From Candidatus Thalassospirochaeta sargassi (GTDB lineage: Bacteria > Spirochaetota > Spirochaetia > UBA9216): a stretch of 64,000 nucleotides of DNA. Shown here piece by piece: positions 32,535 to 40,514 of the stretch; within the stretch, counting starts at the first letter, position 1; each line of letters opens with the position of its first letter. The translations under genes and the position numbers were made by a program. Location of the stretch: assembly GCA_028532855.1 (NCBI GenBank), contig JAQQAL010000024.1, positions 114,615 to 178,614 on the forward strand, in the 5' to 3' direction. The notes beneath the pieces were generated by a model that saw nothing but the letters and a program-made list of their open reading frames with translations, searched no databases and was not told the origin of the DNA.

Positions 32535-33809
32535 CTATCTGTCCTTAATGACGGTATCAGGTTCCTGGAGCAGATCTGCTACAGTAGTATTTCCCAGTGC
32601 TTCGGTACCTGCCTCATAAAACTTATTGAGTTTTAGCATAACCGGTGAGGTGCTCATAATTAACTGTTTAGAAGAACTGTATACGGATTCAAAGAGTTCG
32701 ATGGTCCTGATTTTATCCAGGCTTCGTGCCGGAATCCATGCCTTACCGTCCTCACCGGCGGGTATAATCATTTTTCTGTCTGAAAGAATCGCAGTCATTT
32801 CAACCACATCCATTAAAGAGACAGAAAAAACATCAGAGAGATCAATTGAATTGGGCGGTGTACTGCCTTTATTATAGGATTCTGCAATATACATGAACAA
32901 TCCTAAACCGAAGTTCAGCTGTTCGGAGGGTCTCATTTCCGTGAGTGTTGCGCCATTCCATGCATTGTCCTTATGCTGCAGAACCCAGGCTATCTCAAGC
33001 GCAAAAATAATTATCAGCCAGATAATGTAGATCCAGAATAGAAAAATAGGAATTATCGCGATTGTTCCGTAGATAACGGACATCCTGAGAGCCCAGCTTG
33101 ATAGGGTAAAAAATCCGAACTTTAATAATTCCCAGAAAACTGCACCCAGGGCTGATACAAACAGCAGATAACGAAGCTGGATTCTGCCGGAAGGTGTTAA
33201 ACCAATAAGCAGCATAATAACCAGAAAATCAAAAATGAATGGTGCAAGAGTCATCAACATCTTGATAATAAATTTCAGGTTTTCATTGGGAGCAAATGAG
33301 AATCTTGATGTCAGGGTAGTAGAAGCTGCAAGCAGCAGTGAGCCGAATATGATGACCGAGGCATAGGTTGTGAATTTGTTCATGAAATTGGTTTTTACCT
33401 TGCTGCCCCAGACTGCATTCAGATTGATATTAATGCTGTTAAGAAGGGCTATACTGGTTATTGAGAAAAAAACCAGTCCCACCACACCGAGAGTGTTGGT
33501 ATTTTCCAGAAACTGATTTAGTATCCCTGTTACTTCCGCCTGCCTTGTCGGCAGAAGCATCCGGAGCATAAAATCCGTAACCTGATCCTTAACGGTATCA
33601 AGAGCACCGAAGGCTGTCATTAGTGAAAGAATAAGTGCTGCGAAGGGTACAGCTGCTGTCAGCGTACTGAACGCGAGGTTTCCCGCACGGGCAAGCCCCG
33701 CGTCGCGCATAAACTTTGTATATACTTTTACTGAAAATTGAATTAGATTTATAACCCACGAAACCGGTCGATTACAGGCCGCTGTATCAAGCTTCATAAT
33801 TTTACTCAT
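32535..33809 (-). CDS. YihY/BrkB-like inner-membrane protein
   Basis: 424-residue YihY family protein (once mislabelled ribonuclease BN). About six helices lie in residues ~35-275, with RDAGLARAGNLAFSTLTAAVPF and the FWIYIIWLIIIFALEIAW block typical of the family. A C-terminal soluble tail (~300-424) looks like a winged-helix domain. Function unknown; an export or cell-shape role has been suggested. It is divergent from murC, and both appear leaderless. Confidence 0.9.
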   Translation of the reverse strand: MSKIMKLDTAACNRPVSWVINLIQFSVKVYTKFMRDAGLARAGNLAFSTLTAAVPFAALILSLMTAFGALDTVKDQVTDFMLRMLLPTRQAEVTGILNQFLENTNTLGVVGLVFFSITSIALLNSININLNAVWGSKVKTNFMNKFTTYASVIIFGSLLLAASTTLTSRFSFAPNENLKFIIKMLMTLAPFIFDFLVIMLLIGLTPSGRIQLRYLLFVSALGAVFWELLKFGFFTLSSWALRMSVIYGTIAIIPIFLFWIYIIWLIIIFALEIAWVLQHKDNAWNGATLTEMRPSEQLNFGLGLFMYIAESYNKGSTPPNSIDLSDVFSVSLMDVVEMTAILSDRKMIIPAGEDGKAWIPARSLDKIRTIELFESVYSSSKQLIMSTSPVMLKLNKFYEAGTEALGNTTVADLLQEPDTVIKDR

Positions 33810-33815
33810 ATCATT

Positions 33816-33844
33816 ATTATATCGGTAATAAGCTCCATTATCTA
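33816..33844 (-). promoter_or_regulatory. Leaderless promoter of yihY
   Basis: Minus strand: TAGATA (33844-33839), 17 bases, perfect TATAAT (33821-33816), then six bases to the ATG at 33809. No ribosome site is present. Confidence 0.75.
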
Positions 33845-33858
33845 TAAAGTGAATCAGA

Positions 33859-33887
33859 TTGAATTAAATACTCAAATACACTATTAT
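33859..33887 (+). promoter_or_regulatory. Leaderless promoter of murC
   Basis: TTGAAT (33859-33864), 17 bases, TATTAT (33882-33887), then six bases to ATG 33894. It fixes the start at 33894 rather than the GTG at 33849. Confidence 0.75.
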
Positions 33888-33893
33888 TGGGTC

Positions 33894-35342
33894 ATGAATG
33901 ACAAATTTCTGCCCGAACTAAGCGGTTCGGTTATTTATTTTGTAGGTATTAAGGGGACAGGAATGACGGCCCTTGCCGAAATTTTACGTGCCCGCGGAGC
34001 GTTAGTTACCGGTTCCGATATTGAAGAAAAGTTTTATACTGATGAAATACTTCTTGAGTTGGGAATTCCCGTTCATGAGGGATTCAATGAATCTAATTTA
34101 CCTCAATCGGCTGAGCTGCTGATTCATTCCGCGGCTTATTTACCCGATACTCATCCTGAAATTCTAAAGGCAAAAGAGCTCGGCATTAAAACTATGAGTT
34201 ACGCTGAGGCTCTTGGAAGTATTTCCCGCGAACCGCTGGCCGCCGGTATTTCCGGTGTGCACGGTAAAACAACTACAACCGCAATAGCCGGAACCATCTT
34301 GAAGGAGTTCGACCTGCCTGCCTCAGTGCTGACGGGCTCTGCTGCCTCCAATTTCGGCGGCAGATCTACCTGGGTTCAGGGCCATAAGTACTTCATAGCT
34401 GAAACCTGTGAATATAAGCGAAACTTTCTGAACTTTCATCCGGACTATCTTGTGATTACCAGTATAGAGGCTGATCATCTTGATTATTACCGAGATTATC
34501 AAGATGTGCTTTCAGCATTTGTTGAATACGCCGGGCGGCTGCCTGAGGGCGGTAGTCTTATTTATTGTGCCGATGATAAAGGTGCAAGCGAAGCTGCGGT
34601 GAAAATTACAGGCCTGAGGCCTGATCTGAATATGATCCCCTACGGCTTCACTGCAGACGGCGAATACAGGATCAGCGGATATGAAAAAAAGGCTGGTGAG
34701 CAGCGATTCAGCATTAAGCGCTATGGTGACTACAAGTTTTTGCTGAGGGTCCCGGGCAGACATAATGTCCTTAACTCAGCGGCATCCGCAGCATTGATTC
34801 AGGCAATGCTTGATAATGAGGGGTATTCAGGTGATACGGCCGGAGGGATTGCCGACGGTCTGGAGAAGTTCCGTGGTACACGGCGACGAAGCGAGATTGT
34901 CGGTGAATCAGGCGGGGTTGTGATAATTGATGATTACGGTCATCATCCGGGAGCTATAAAGACAACAATAGCAGGCTTGAGGGATTTTTATCCCGACCGT
35001 CGCATCATAGTAGACTTTATGAGTCACACCTACTCTAGAACGGAAGCCCTTCTTAATGATTTTGCCTCCGCCTTCGTTGATGCTGATTTGCTGCTGCTGC
35101 ACAAGATTTACGCATCGGCAAGAGAAGCAGTCGGAAGCATTAGCGGCAGGGTTTTATATGAAAAAGCAGCAGAACAGCATAAGGCTGTACGCTATTATGA
35201 AGAAATTATGGATGCATATGATGATATGCTTAATGAACTAAAACCTGGTGATCTTTTTGTCACCATGGGAGCAGGGGATAACTGGAAGCTCGGCTACCGC
35301 CTGTTTGAAAAAATCAAAGAAATTGAAGGTGGCTGCAGCTGA
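33894..35342 (+). CDS. murC: UDP-N-acetylmuramate--L-alanine ligase
   Basis: 482-residue Mur ligase that adds L-alanine to UDP-MurNAc with ATP in peptidoglycan synthesis. Rossmann start VIYFVGIKGTGMTALAEIL, ATP loop GVHGKTTTTAIAG (about residues 119-131), EADHLDYY metal site, central DYGHHPGAIKTTI and the C-terminal domain. Mpl is a related alternative, but sequence order fits MurC. Starts a run with yicC, a CMP-kinase-like gene, rpoZ and miaA. The mRNA appears leaderless. Confidence 0.9.
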   Translation: MNDKFLPELSGSVIYFVGIKGTGMTALAEILRARGALVTGSDIEEKFYTDEILLELGIPVHEGFNESNLPQSAELLIHSAAYLPDTHPEILKAKELGIKTMSYAEALGSISREPLAAGISGVHGKTTTTAIAGTILKEFDLPASVLTGSAASNFGGRSTWVQGHKYFIAETCEYKRNFLNFHPDYLVITSIEADHLDYYRDYQDVLSAFVEYAGRLPEGGSLIYCADDKGASEAAVKITGLRPDLNMIPYGFTADGEYRISGYEKKAGEQRFSIKRYGDYKFLLRVPGRHNVLNSAASAALIQAMLDNEGYSGDTAGGIADGLEKFRGTRRRSEIVGESGGVVIIDDYGHHPGAIKTTIAGLRDFYPDRRIIVDFMSHTYSRTEALLNDFASAFVDADLLLLHKIYASAREAVGSISGRVLYEKAAEQHKAVRYYEEIMDAYDDMLNELKPGDLFVTMGAGDNWKLGYRLFEKIKEIEGGCS

Positions 35343-36208
35343 TGAAAAGCATGACGGGTTATGGTTACTCTGAGTATCAGGATGAAAAGATTCATCTGAT
35401 TCTTGAGATGAAATCATACAACAACAGATATCTTGATATTATTATAAACCAGCCGGTTTTCTTAAACGCGCTTGAACCGGAGTTTAGAAAGTTTATAAGC
35501 GATAGAGCCGAACGAGGCAGAGTGGAGCTCTACCTGAAGGTTAGGGAATTAGAAGAAGACATTCAGTTCCATCTCGATAGAAGCGCTGCCGAAAGCTATG
35601 CAGATATTCTCCGTGAGCTTAAGGATACAGCAGGGCTTGATGAGCAGATCAGCCTGTCTCATCTTCTTTCGTTTGAAGGAATACTTAAAACAGAAAAAAA
35701 GCGCGATATCGACGTTTACAGAAAAAGCCTGTTACCTCTGCTTGAAGAATGTTTTTCTCAGTGGGATAAGTCCCGAATTAAAGAAGGCTTTGAAACCGCC
35801 CGGGATATAAAGAGTAATCTTGCCGTGATATATGATGCCGTAGAGCTTTTTAAAAAGCACGGAGATGAAATGGAAAACCATATCAAAGACAATATCAGAG
35901 CCAAGTTTGAAGATGTGCTCGGTGATTCAATAGATGAGCAGCGTGTGCTGGCCGAAACCGCAGTTCTGCTTGTGAAGTATTCAATAAATGAAGAGATTAT
36001 ACGACTTAAGGGACATCTTGACAGCTTCAGCACTGCAGCCGATTCCGGCGGTGCCGTCGGTAAAAAGCTAGATTTCATATGTCAGGAAATAAACCGTGAG
36101 GTTAATACTATAGGTTCGAAATCTTTTGTCATGGCGATCAACCAGAAGGTTGTAGAGGTCAAAGATGCTCTTGAGAATATTCGTGAACAGTTGAGGAACG
36201 TTGAATAG
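35342..36208 (+). CDS. yicC: YicC family protein (putative endoribonuclease)
   Basis: 288-residue YicC protein. N-terminal domain opens MKSMTGYGYSEYQDEKIHLI, then EMKSYNNRYLDI; the DUF1732 C-terminal part has LDFICQEINREVNTIGSKS. The E. coli member has endoribonuclease activity on small RNAs. It overlaps the murC stop by one base and precedes the kinase gene with overlap. YicC next to rpoZ is a common arrangement. Confidence 0.93.
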   Translation: MKSMTGYGYSEYQDEKIHLILEMKSYNNRYLDIIINQPVFLNALEPEFRKFISDRAERGRVELYLKVRELEEDIQFHLDRSAAESYADILRELKDTAGLDEQISLSHLLSFEGILKTEKKRDIDVYRKSLLPLLEECFSQWDKSRIKEGFETARDIKSNLAVIYDAVELFKKHGDEMENHIKDNIRAKFEDVLGDSIDEQRVLAETAVLLVKYSINEEIIRLKGHLDSFSTAADSGGAVGKKLDFICQEINREVNTIGSKSFVMAINQKVVEVKDALENIREQLRNVE

Positions 36209-36209
36209 A

Positions 36210-36737
36210 ATGAAAGAAGGAATGAAAATAGCCATATCGGGTAAAAGCGGCTGCGGAAACTCTACCGTAAGCAGGCTTGTGGCTGAAAAGCTGGGATTTG
36301 AGATGATTAACTTTACCTTCAGACAGCTTGCAGAAGAGAAAGGACTGGAGTTTCGTGAATTATGCGAGGCTTCAATGACTGATTTTTCATATGATAGAGA
36401 ACTGGACAGCCGTCAGGTTGAAATGGCTTCAGGCGGGAATTGTGTACTCGGCAGCAGGCTTGCTGTCTGGATGCTCAAGGATGCGGATCTTAAGGTTTTT
36501 CTCAATGCCTCAGCAGAAGTCCGGTCAGGAAGAATTCAACAGCGAGAGGGTGGAAGTCTTAATGATGTGCTTGCCGTAACTGAAAAGCGCGATAAAAATG
36601 ATTCATCACGGTACCGTGAAATATATGAAATCGACAATAACGAATTTGGCTTTGTTGATCTGGTGGTTAGAGCCGACAGGCTTGATCAGTATCAGATTGC
36701 AGATATAATCGTCGCAGCTGCGAAATCTATTGAATAA
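36210..36737 (+). CDS. Cytidylate-kinase-like P-loop protein with Asn in Walker A
   Basis: 175 residues, P-loop nucleoside-monophosphate-kinase fold, closest in look to short archaeal-type (d)CMP kinases. The Walker A reads GKSGCGNST, with Asn where the catalytic Lys should be. The rest is typical: SRLVAEKLGFEMINFTFR, LGSRLAVWMLKDADLKVFLNAS, and RIQQREGG/EKRDKNDSSRYREIY lid region. It may be a kinase that uses another base for phosphate contact, or a non-catalytic relative. Start set at ATG 36210; ATG 36222 is possible. It overlaps nothing after it; rpoZ follows in 58 bases. Confidence 0.75.
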   Translation: MKEGMKIAISGKSGCGNSTVSRLVAEKLGFEMINFTFRQLAEEKGLEFRELCEASMTDFSYDRELDSRQVEMASGGNCVLGSRLAVWMLKDADLKVFLNASAEVRSGRIQQREGGSLNDVLAVTEKRDKNDSSRYREIYEIDNNEFGFVDLVVRADRLDQYQIADIIVAAAKSIE

Positions 36738-36795
36738 GCAGTAGGTTTTTTGTTATATTATGTTATTCTATTGATAGATATTCAGGAGTTTGCGA

Positions 36796-36987
36796 ATGAT
36801 TCTTCCTCTTTCTAAGCTTATTGACCTGCAGGACGACGTCTATGCTTGTACATGTGCAATCATCAAGCGAGCCCAGCAGGTTACTGTAGCGGGTGATGAA
36901 GAGCTCGATAAAAACAACGGAAAGGTTGTTTCAACAGCCATTGATCAGATTTTAACAACAAAAGTTGAATACGAAATCGAAGACTAA
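36796..36987 (+). CDS. rpoZ: RNA polymerase omega subunit (spirochaete type)
   Basis: 63-residue omega subunit, starting MILPLSKLIDLQDDVYACTC, then AIIKRAQQ and the GKVVSTAIDQILTTKVEYE end. It stabilises RNA polymerase assembly. Start is ATG 36796, with AGGAG seven bases upstream; the TTG at 36790 is ignored. Its last 23 bases overlap the miaA start. Small size and neighbours match the arrangement I know from spirochaetes. Confidence 0.88.
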   Translation: MILPLSKLIDLQDDVYACTCAIIKRAQQVTVAGDEELDKNNGKVVSTAIDQILTTKVEYEIED

Positions 36988-37927
36988 GACAGTCCTCATT
37001 TTTGGACCTACGGCAGTCGGTAAAACCGCTCTGCTGGAGGCTCCGGTTTTTCACAATTCAGAAATTATTAATGCCGACTCAATGCAGGTATACCGTGGTA
37101 TGGATATAGGAACAGCCAAGCCGGGTATGGATCTTTTATCGAAGGTGAAACACCATCTGATTGATATCCGCAGTCCGGAAGAGCAGTTTCATGCAGGAGA
37201 CTTTGTCGCGCTCGCAGATGAACTCGTGACAGATATAAACGGGCGTGGCAAGATGCCGGTTATCTGCGGCGGAACAGGTTTTTACTTCAAGAATTTCATA
37301 TACGGGCTGCCCGACGCGCCCCCGTCGGATGAGGCTGTCCGTAAACACCTGCAGGTTGAGCTGGATTCAGTCGGCCCTGAGCCGCTTAGGAAGCGTCTGG
37401 CAGAGGTTGATCCTGTGTCCGAGGCAAGAATAAGCGCAAATGACAACTACCGTGTGCTCAGGGCGCTGGAGGTTTATGCCGTGTCGGGCCGGCCGCTGTC
37501 GGATTATGAGCTGCCGTCGAAGCCTCGCGCGCAGTATGACTGCCTGCTGATAGGGCTTAACCGCGAGCGGGAAGTGCTTTATGAACGGATAAACCGCCGT
37601 GTCGATATAATGTTCGAACAGGGAGTTGCCGAAGAGGTCGCCCGGCTGCGCAAGTCCGGCTGCAGAGCCGGCGACGGCGGGCGACGGGGCTGCCGTGAGG
37701 ACGACCCCGGCATGAAGGGCATCGGCTACCGCGAATTCTTTACTGCAGAGAATGAGGGCCTGTCGGATGAGCAGTTGCGTGAGCTGATTAAACGCAATTC
37801 GAGGCGATACGCCAAGCGGCAGATTACCTGGTTCCGGCAGCTTAAAAACATCAACTGGTTTGCTCCCGACGATATCGACGGAATCAGCAGCTGTGTGGAG
37901 TTATTTCTCGGCGAAAATGACAGCTGA
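36965..37927 (+). CDS. miaA: tRNA dimethylallyltransferase
   Basis: 320-residue enzyme that adds a dimethylallyl group to A37 of tRNAs reading U-starting codons. P-loop LIFGPTAVGKTALLE (about residues 11-25), NADSMQVYRGMDIGTAKP, PVICGGTGFYFK and RRYAKRQITWFRQLKNINWF are all present. Between LRKSG and PGMKGIGYREFF lies an extra segment of about 12 residues (CRAGDGGRRGCRE) coded by a strongly GC-rich stretch (~37662-37708). TTG start inside the rpoZ end; no good ribosome site, so coupling is likely. It overlaps the convergent AMMECR1 gene by 27 bases. Confidence 0.93.
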   Translation: MNTKSKTKTVLIFGPTAVGKTALLEAPVFHNSEIINADSMQVYRGMDIGTAKPGMDLLSKVKHHLIDIRSPEEQFHAGDFVALADELVTDINGRGKMPVICGGTGFYFKNFIYGLPDAPPSDEAVRKHLQVELDSVGPEPLRKRLAEVDPVSEARISANDNYRVLRALEVYAVSGRPLSDYELPSKPRAQYDCLLIGLNREREVLYERINRRVDIMFEQGVAEEVARLRKSGCRAGDGGRRGCREDDPGMKGIGYREFFTAENEGLSDEQLRELIKRNSRRYAKRQITWFRQLKNINWFAPDDIDGISSCVELFLGENDS

Positions 37928-38449
37928 GAATATCTCAATCATCGTGTTTGGATCCTTCCAGGCATCCGTCGGCAGTCCGGATTTCATGCAGGTATGTTCC
38001 ACAAAGCTTTGAAGATCCCATCCCTGTTCGGTTGCAACCTGGGGCAGCAGAACCCCTGATTTGTAACCCCGGCTCATATAAATTCCGTGTTTACCGATTT
38101 CTATTTCTGATATGCTGCTGATTTTACGCAACGGCGAGAGCACTGAAATCTCAATATCTATATCCCCGAACTCATCTGGACTCAAGGGAGGAAACCTTGG
38201 GTCTTCGAAAGCTGCAGCATGAGCCATATTTTTTATGGTCTCGATTAGAGGTCTTCGTCCGATTATATTGCCGATGCAGCCGCGTAGCATTCCGCTGTTA
38301 TGAATTGTCACGAAAGCCCCGCATATTTCATTGAGTTTGTCAGTGGACGCAGGGTATGCAACACCATCTAATCCGAGTTTTTCCCGGATTCTTTCCCGAG
38401 CGGTTTTTAGAAGAATATCTTTTTCCTCTGCTGATAGTGAAAAATCCAT
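37901..38449 (-). CDS. amrA: AMMECR1 domain protein (AmmeMemoRadiSam protein A)
   Basis: 182-residue AMMECR1-domain protein. Motifs: GAFVTIHNSGMLRGCIGNI (about residues 49-67), HAAAFEDPRFPPLSPDEF, IEISVLSPL, GKHGIYMSRGYKSGVLLPQVA and QSFVEHTCMKSGLP with the conserved Cys. Part of a three-protein system with a Memo protein and a radical-SAM enzyme in many microbes; those partners are not in this window. GGAGG precedes the ATG, and it follows rqcH by 24 bases. Confidence 0.92.
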   Translation of the reverse strand: MDFSLSAEEKDILLKTARERIREKLGLDGVAYPASTDKLNEICGAFVTIHNSGMLRGCIGNIIGRRPLIETIKNMAHAAAFEDPRFPPLSPDEFGDIDIEISVLSPLRKISSISEIEIGKHGIYMSRGYKSGVLLPQVATEQGWDLQSFVEHTCMKSGLPTDAWKDPNTMIEIFSAVIFAEK

Positions 38450-38473
38450 AAATCCTCCTTTAGCTTCTGGTTT

Positions 38474-39874
38474 TCAGTCCTCAACCCCCATCATGCGGTT
38501 GAGACGCTGTTGTTCGAGGGTAATAGTAAGGTTCTTCTCCTGTGTTGGAAGGACAAGCCCCCTGGGGCCGTCCTTTGCACGTCGAAGATATTTCACCTGA
38601 GTGTAATAGAGCTCGCCGCGGCCGGAATTTCTTCCTTTACTGTAAAAAAGAGCGAGATTTCCTGCATCGAGAAGGTTTTCAAGCGGGACACTTTTACCCT
38701 TGATGGTTTTTATGAATACATATCCTCCGGGATAATCTCGCGTGTGAAGCCAGACATCATTTCCACGGACCCAGTTTCGAAGCAGTTTGTCATTTTCAGC
38801 AGCGCTTCTTCCGACAAGGATTGTGTAAGGCCCTGATCTGTAGCTTAGTCCGGGTGCTCTTTCCTTGATGTCTTTTGAAATCTGTTTCGGGATGGAATTC
38901 AGAAATTCCTTTAGAATGGAGATGTCTTCCTCGGCTTCCATACGCTCTCTGTCGGATTGCAGATTTCTGATTATCAGTTTGTGATTTGCAATATCCTGTT
39001 CAACTTTTTCGATTCCTGATTTTGCCTTGCGGTAACGATTGTAATAATTTTCCGCATTCTTTTCAGGACTCAGGGTCTGGTCAAGCTCTATCTCAATTTC
39101 AGCATTGTCTTCATAATAGTTATAAACTTTTACCCATCTATCTCCCTTATTTATAAGATGGATGTTACTCATTAGCAGATCGCCGGTTTGTTTATAGGAT
39201 TCAAACTGCCCGTACTGAGAGGCTTTTTTCTCTAGCTTCTTCAGGGTAGATGCAGCCTTTGCTTCATCGGCTGAGATTTTTTTCAGTACCTTTTCTCTGA
39301 ACCTTACAAGATCCTCTGTATGTTCATCAGTTTCATAGAAGCTGCATATCTTTTCATTAAAGCTGCCTTCGCCCGGGAGTTCCCTGATGCTGAATTCTCT
39401 CGTGAGTGGTTTAGGTTCGGGAAGATTGAAGGTTCCGCCAGATACCTCGCCCCGTCCGGGCCGTCTGTAAAAGGCATCGAGGACAATACCCTTGTCGTCT
39501 GTAGCAATAATATTGGCTGCACCGCTCCACAGCCTGAACCATAGAACGAGTTCTTCGCCTGCACGGGTGATATTCATTTTCACAATACGATCGCTGTTAA
39601 TCTGTTCCATGGAACAAACTCTGCCGCCGCGAATCCTTGAGCGCATGAACTGTGCGAAACGCTGCAGTTTAATTTCATTAGCCGGGGCGCCTGGAACAAG
39701 GTGCAGTCTGGTCTTTCCTGGAGCCAGACAGATGTTGATACCGAAACGGCCTCCCGGCTTATAGAACTCAAGATAGAGAGTGTGAAAGTTGGGCTGCTTT
39801 ATTTTCTGCAGATGCGAGTTAACAATATCAATTTCAGAAACTATACAATCAATTTCTTTATAATTCAGCGACAT
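38474..39874 (-). CDS. rqcH: Rqc2/NEMF homologue RqcH (NFACT protein)
   Basis: 466-residue ribosome-rescue factor that adds Ala tails to stalled chains on the 50S subunit. NFACT-N at the front (EIDCIVSEIDIVNSHLQKIK, then FYKPGGRFGINICLAPGK), a middle coiled coil (~240-340) and the NFACT-R domain near the end (GNDVWLHTRDYPGGYVFIK, then GRGELYYTQVKYLRRAKDG). It is about 100 residues shorter than the Bacillus protein. A promoter is embedded in the end of the upstream macrodomain gene, and the ATG has no ribosome site, so the mRNA appears leaderless. Confidence 0.92.
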   Translation of the reverse strand: MSLNYKEIDCIVSEIDIVNSHLQKIKQPNFHTLYLEFYKPGGRFGINICLAPGKTRLHLVPGAPANEIKLQRFAQFMRSRIRGGRVCSMEQINSDRIVKMNITRAGEELVLWFRLWSGAANIIATDDKGIVLDAFYRRPGRGEVSGGTFNLPEPKPLTREFSIRELPGEGSFNEKICSFYETDEHTEDLVRFREKVLKKISADEAKAASTLKKLEKKASQYGQFESYKQTGDLLMSNIHLINKGDRWVKVYNYYEDNAEIEIELDQTLSPEKNAENYYNRYRKAKSGIEKVEQDIANHKLIIRNLQSDRERMEAEEDISILKEFLNSIPKQISKDIKERAPGLSYRSGPYTILVGRSAAENDKLLRNWVRGNDVWLHTRDYPGGYVFIKTIKGKSVPLENLLDAGNLALFYSKGRNSGRGELYYTQVKYLRRAKDGPRGLVLPTQEKNLTITLEQQRLNRMMGVED

Positions 39875-39880
39875 AGCTGG

Positions 39881-39909
39881 ATTCTATACGGACATTCTGC
39901 TCTTATCAA
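39881..39909 (-). promoter_or_regulatory. Leaderless promoter of rqcH
   Basis: Minus strand: TTGATA (39909-39904), 17 bases, TAGAAT (39886-39881), then six bases to the ATG at 39874. The -35 lies inside the 3' end of the macrodomain gene. Confidence 0.75.
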
Positions 39910-40438
39910 CTGCCTGGTTGAAACATTCGAGATCACTTTCGGAAAAAAATACGAGCTTGACCTGTCGGGGCAGACTGTTTCTTCGCAGATGTTCCTGAAT
40001 TGTTTCGAATGCAATTACCGCAGCAAGTTTTTTGGGAAAACCGTATATGCCCGTTGAAATTGCAGGGAAGGCGACTGTTTTGATCCCTGTTTCAGAGGCC
40101 AGTTTAAGCGAGTTGCGATATGCGTCAGCTAAAACTTCTCTTTCATCCGTTTTTCCACCGTGCCAGATAGGGCCTACAGTATGAATGACGTAGTCGCAGG
40201 ACATATCGCCTGCCTTCGTGATGACAGCCTTCCCAGGGGGCAGACCGTCAGGATAGCGATGGCTTCTTATGTCGCGGCATTCTTCAAGAATTGAAGGACC
40301 CCCTGCGCGATGGATTGCTCCATCTACTCCGCCTCCGCCGTAAAGACTCGAGTTGGCAGCATTTACTATTGCGTCAACATCCATGGAAGTTATATCACCG
40401 GTTGAGACTGTCAACCGATCCGACAAGAACTGCTCCAT
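39884..40438 (-). CDS. Macrodomain ADP-ribose hydrolase
   Basis: 184-residue macrodomain of the YmdB/O-acetyl-ADP-ribose deacetylase type. Binding loop VDAIVNAANSSLYGGGGVDGAIHRAGG (about residues 22-48), CDYVIHTVGPIWHGGKTDE, and the second loop AFPAISTGIYGFPKKLAA (~123) are complete. It should remove ADP-ribose marks or O-acetyl-ADP-ribose. Its ATG follows a strong GGAGG; the leader is only about ten bases long. Confidence 0.94.
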   Translation of the reverse strand: MEQFLSDRLTVSTGDITSMDVDAIVNAANSSLYGGGGVDGAIHRAGGPSILEECRDIRSHRYPDGLPPGKAVITKAGDMSCDYVIHTVGPIWHGGKTDEREVLADAYRNSLKLASETGIKTVAFPAISTGIYGFPKKLAAVIAFETIQEHLRRNSLPRQVKLVFFSESDLECFNQAVDKSRMSV

Positions 40439-40453
40439 AAATCCTCCGCTACA

Positions 40454-40482
40454 ATAATAGGGGTGATCATGCCTTCTGTCTA
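40454..40482 (-). promoter_or_regulatory. Promoter of the macrodomain gene
   Basis: Minus strand: TAGACA (40482-40477), 17 bases, TATTAT (40459-40454). The expected start (~40447) coincides with the GGAGG ribosome site, leaving a leader of about nine bases. Confidence 0.65.
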
Positions 40483-40514
40483 CAAAAGAATTGTAAAATG
40501 ATTTAAGAAAGAGA

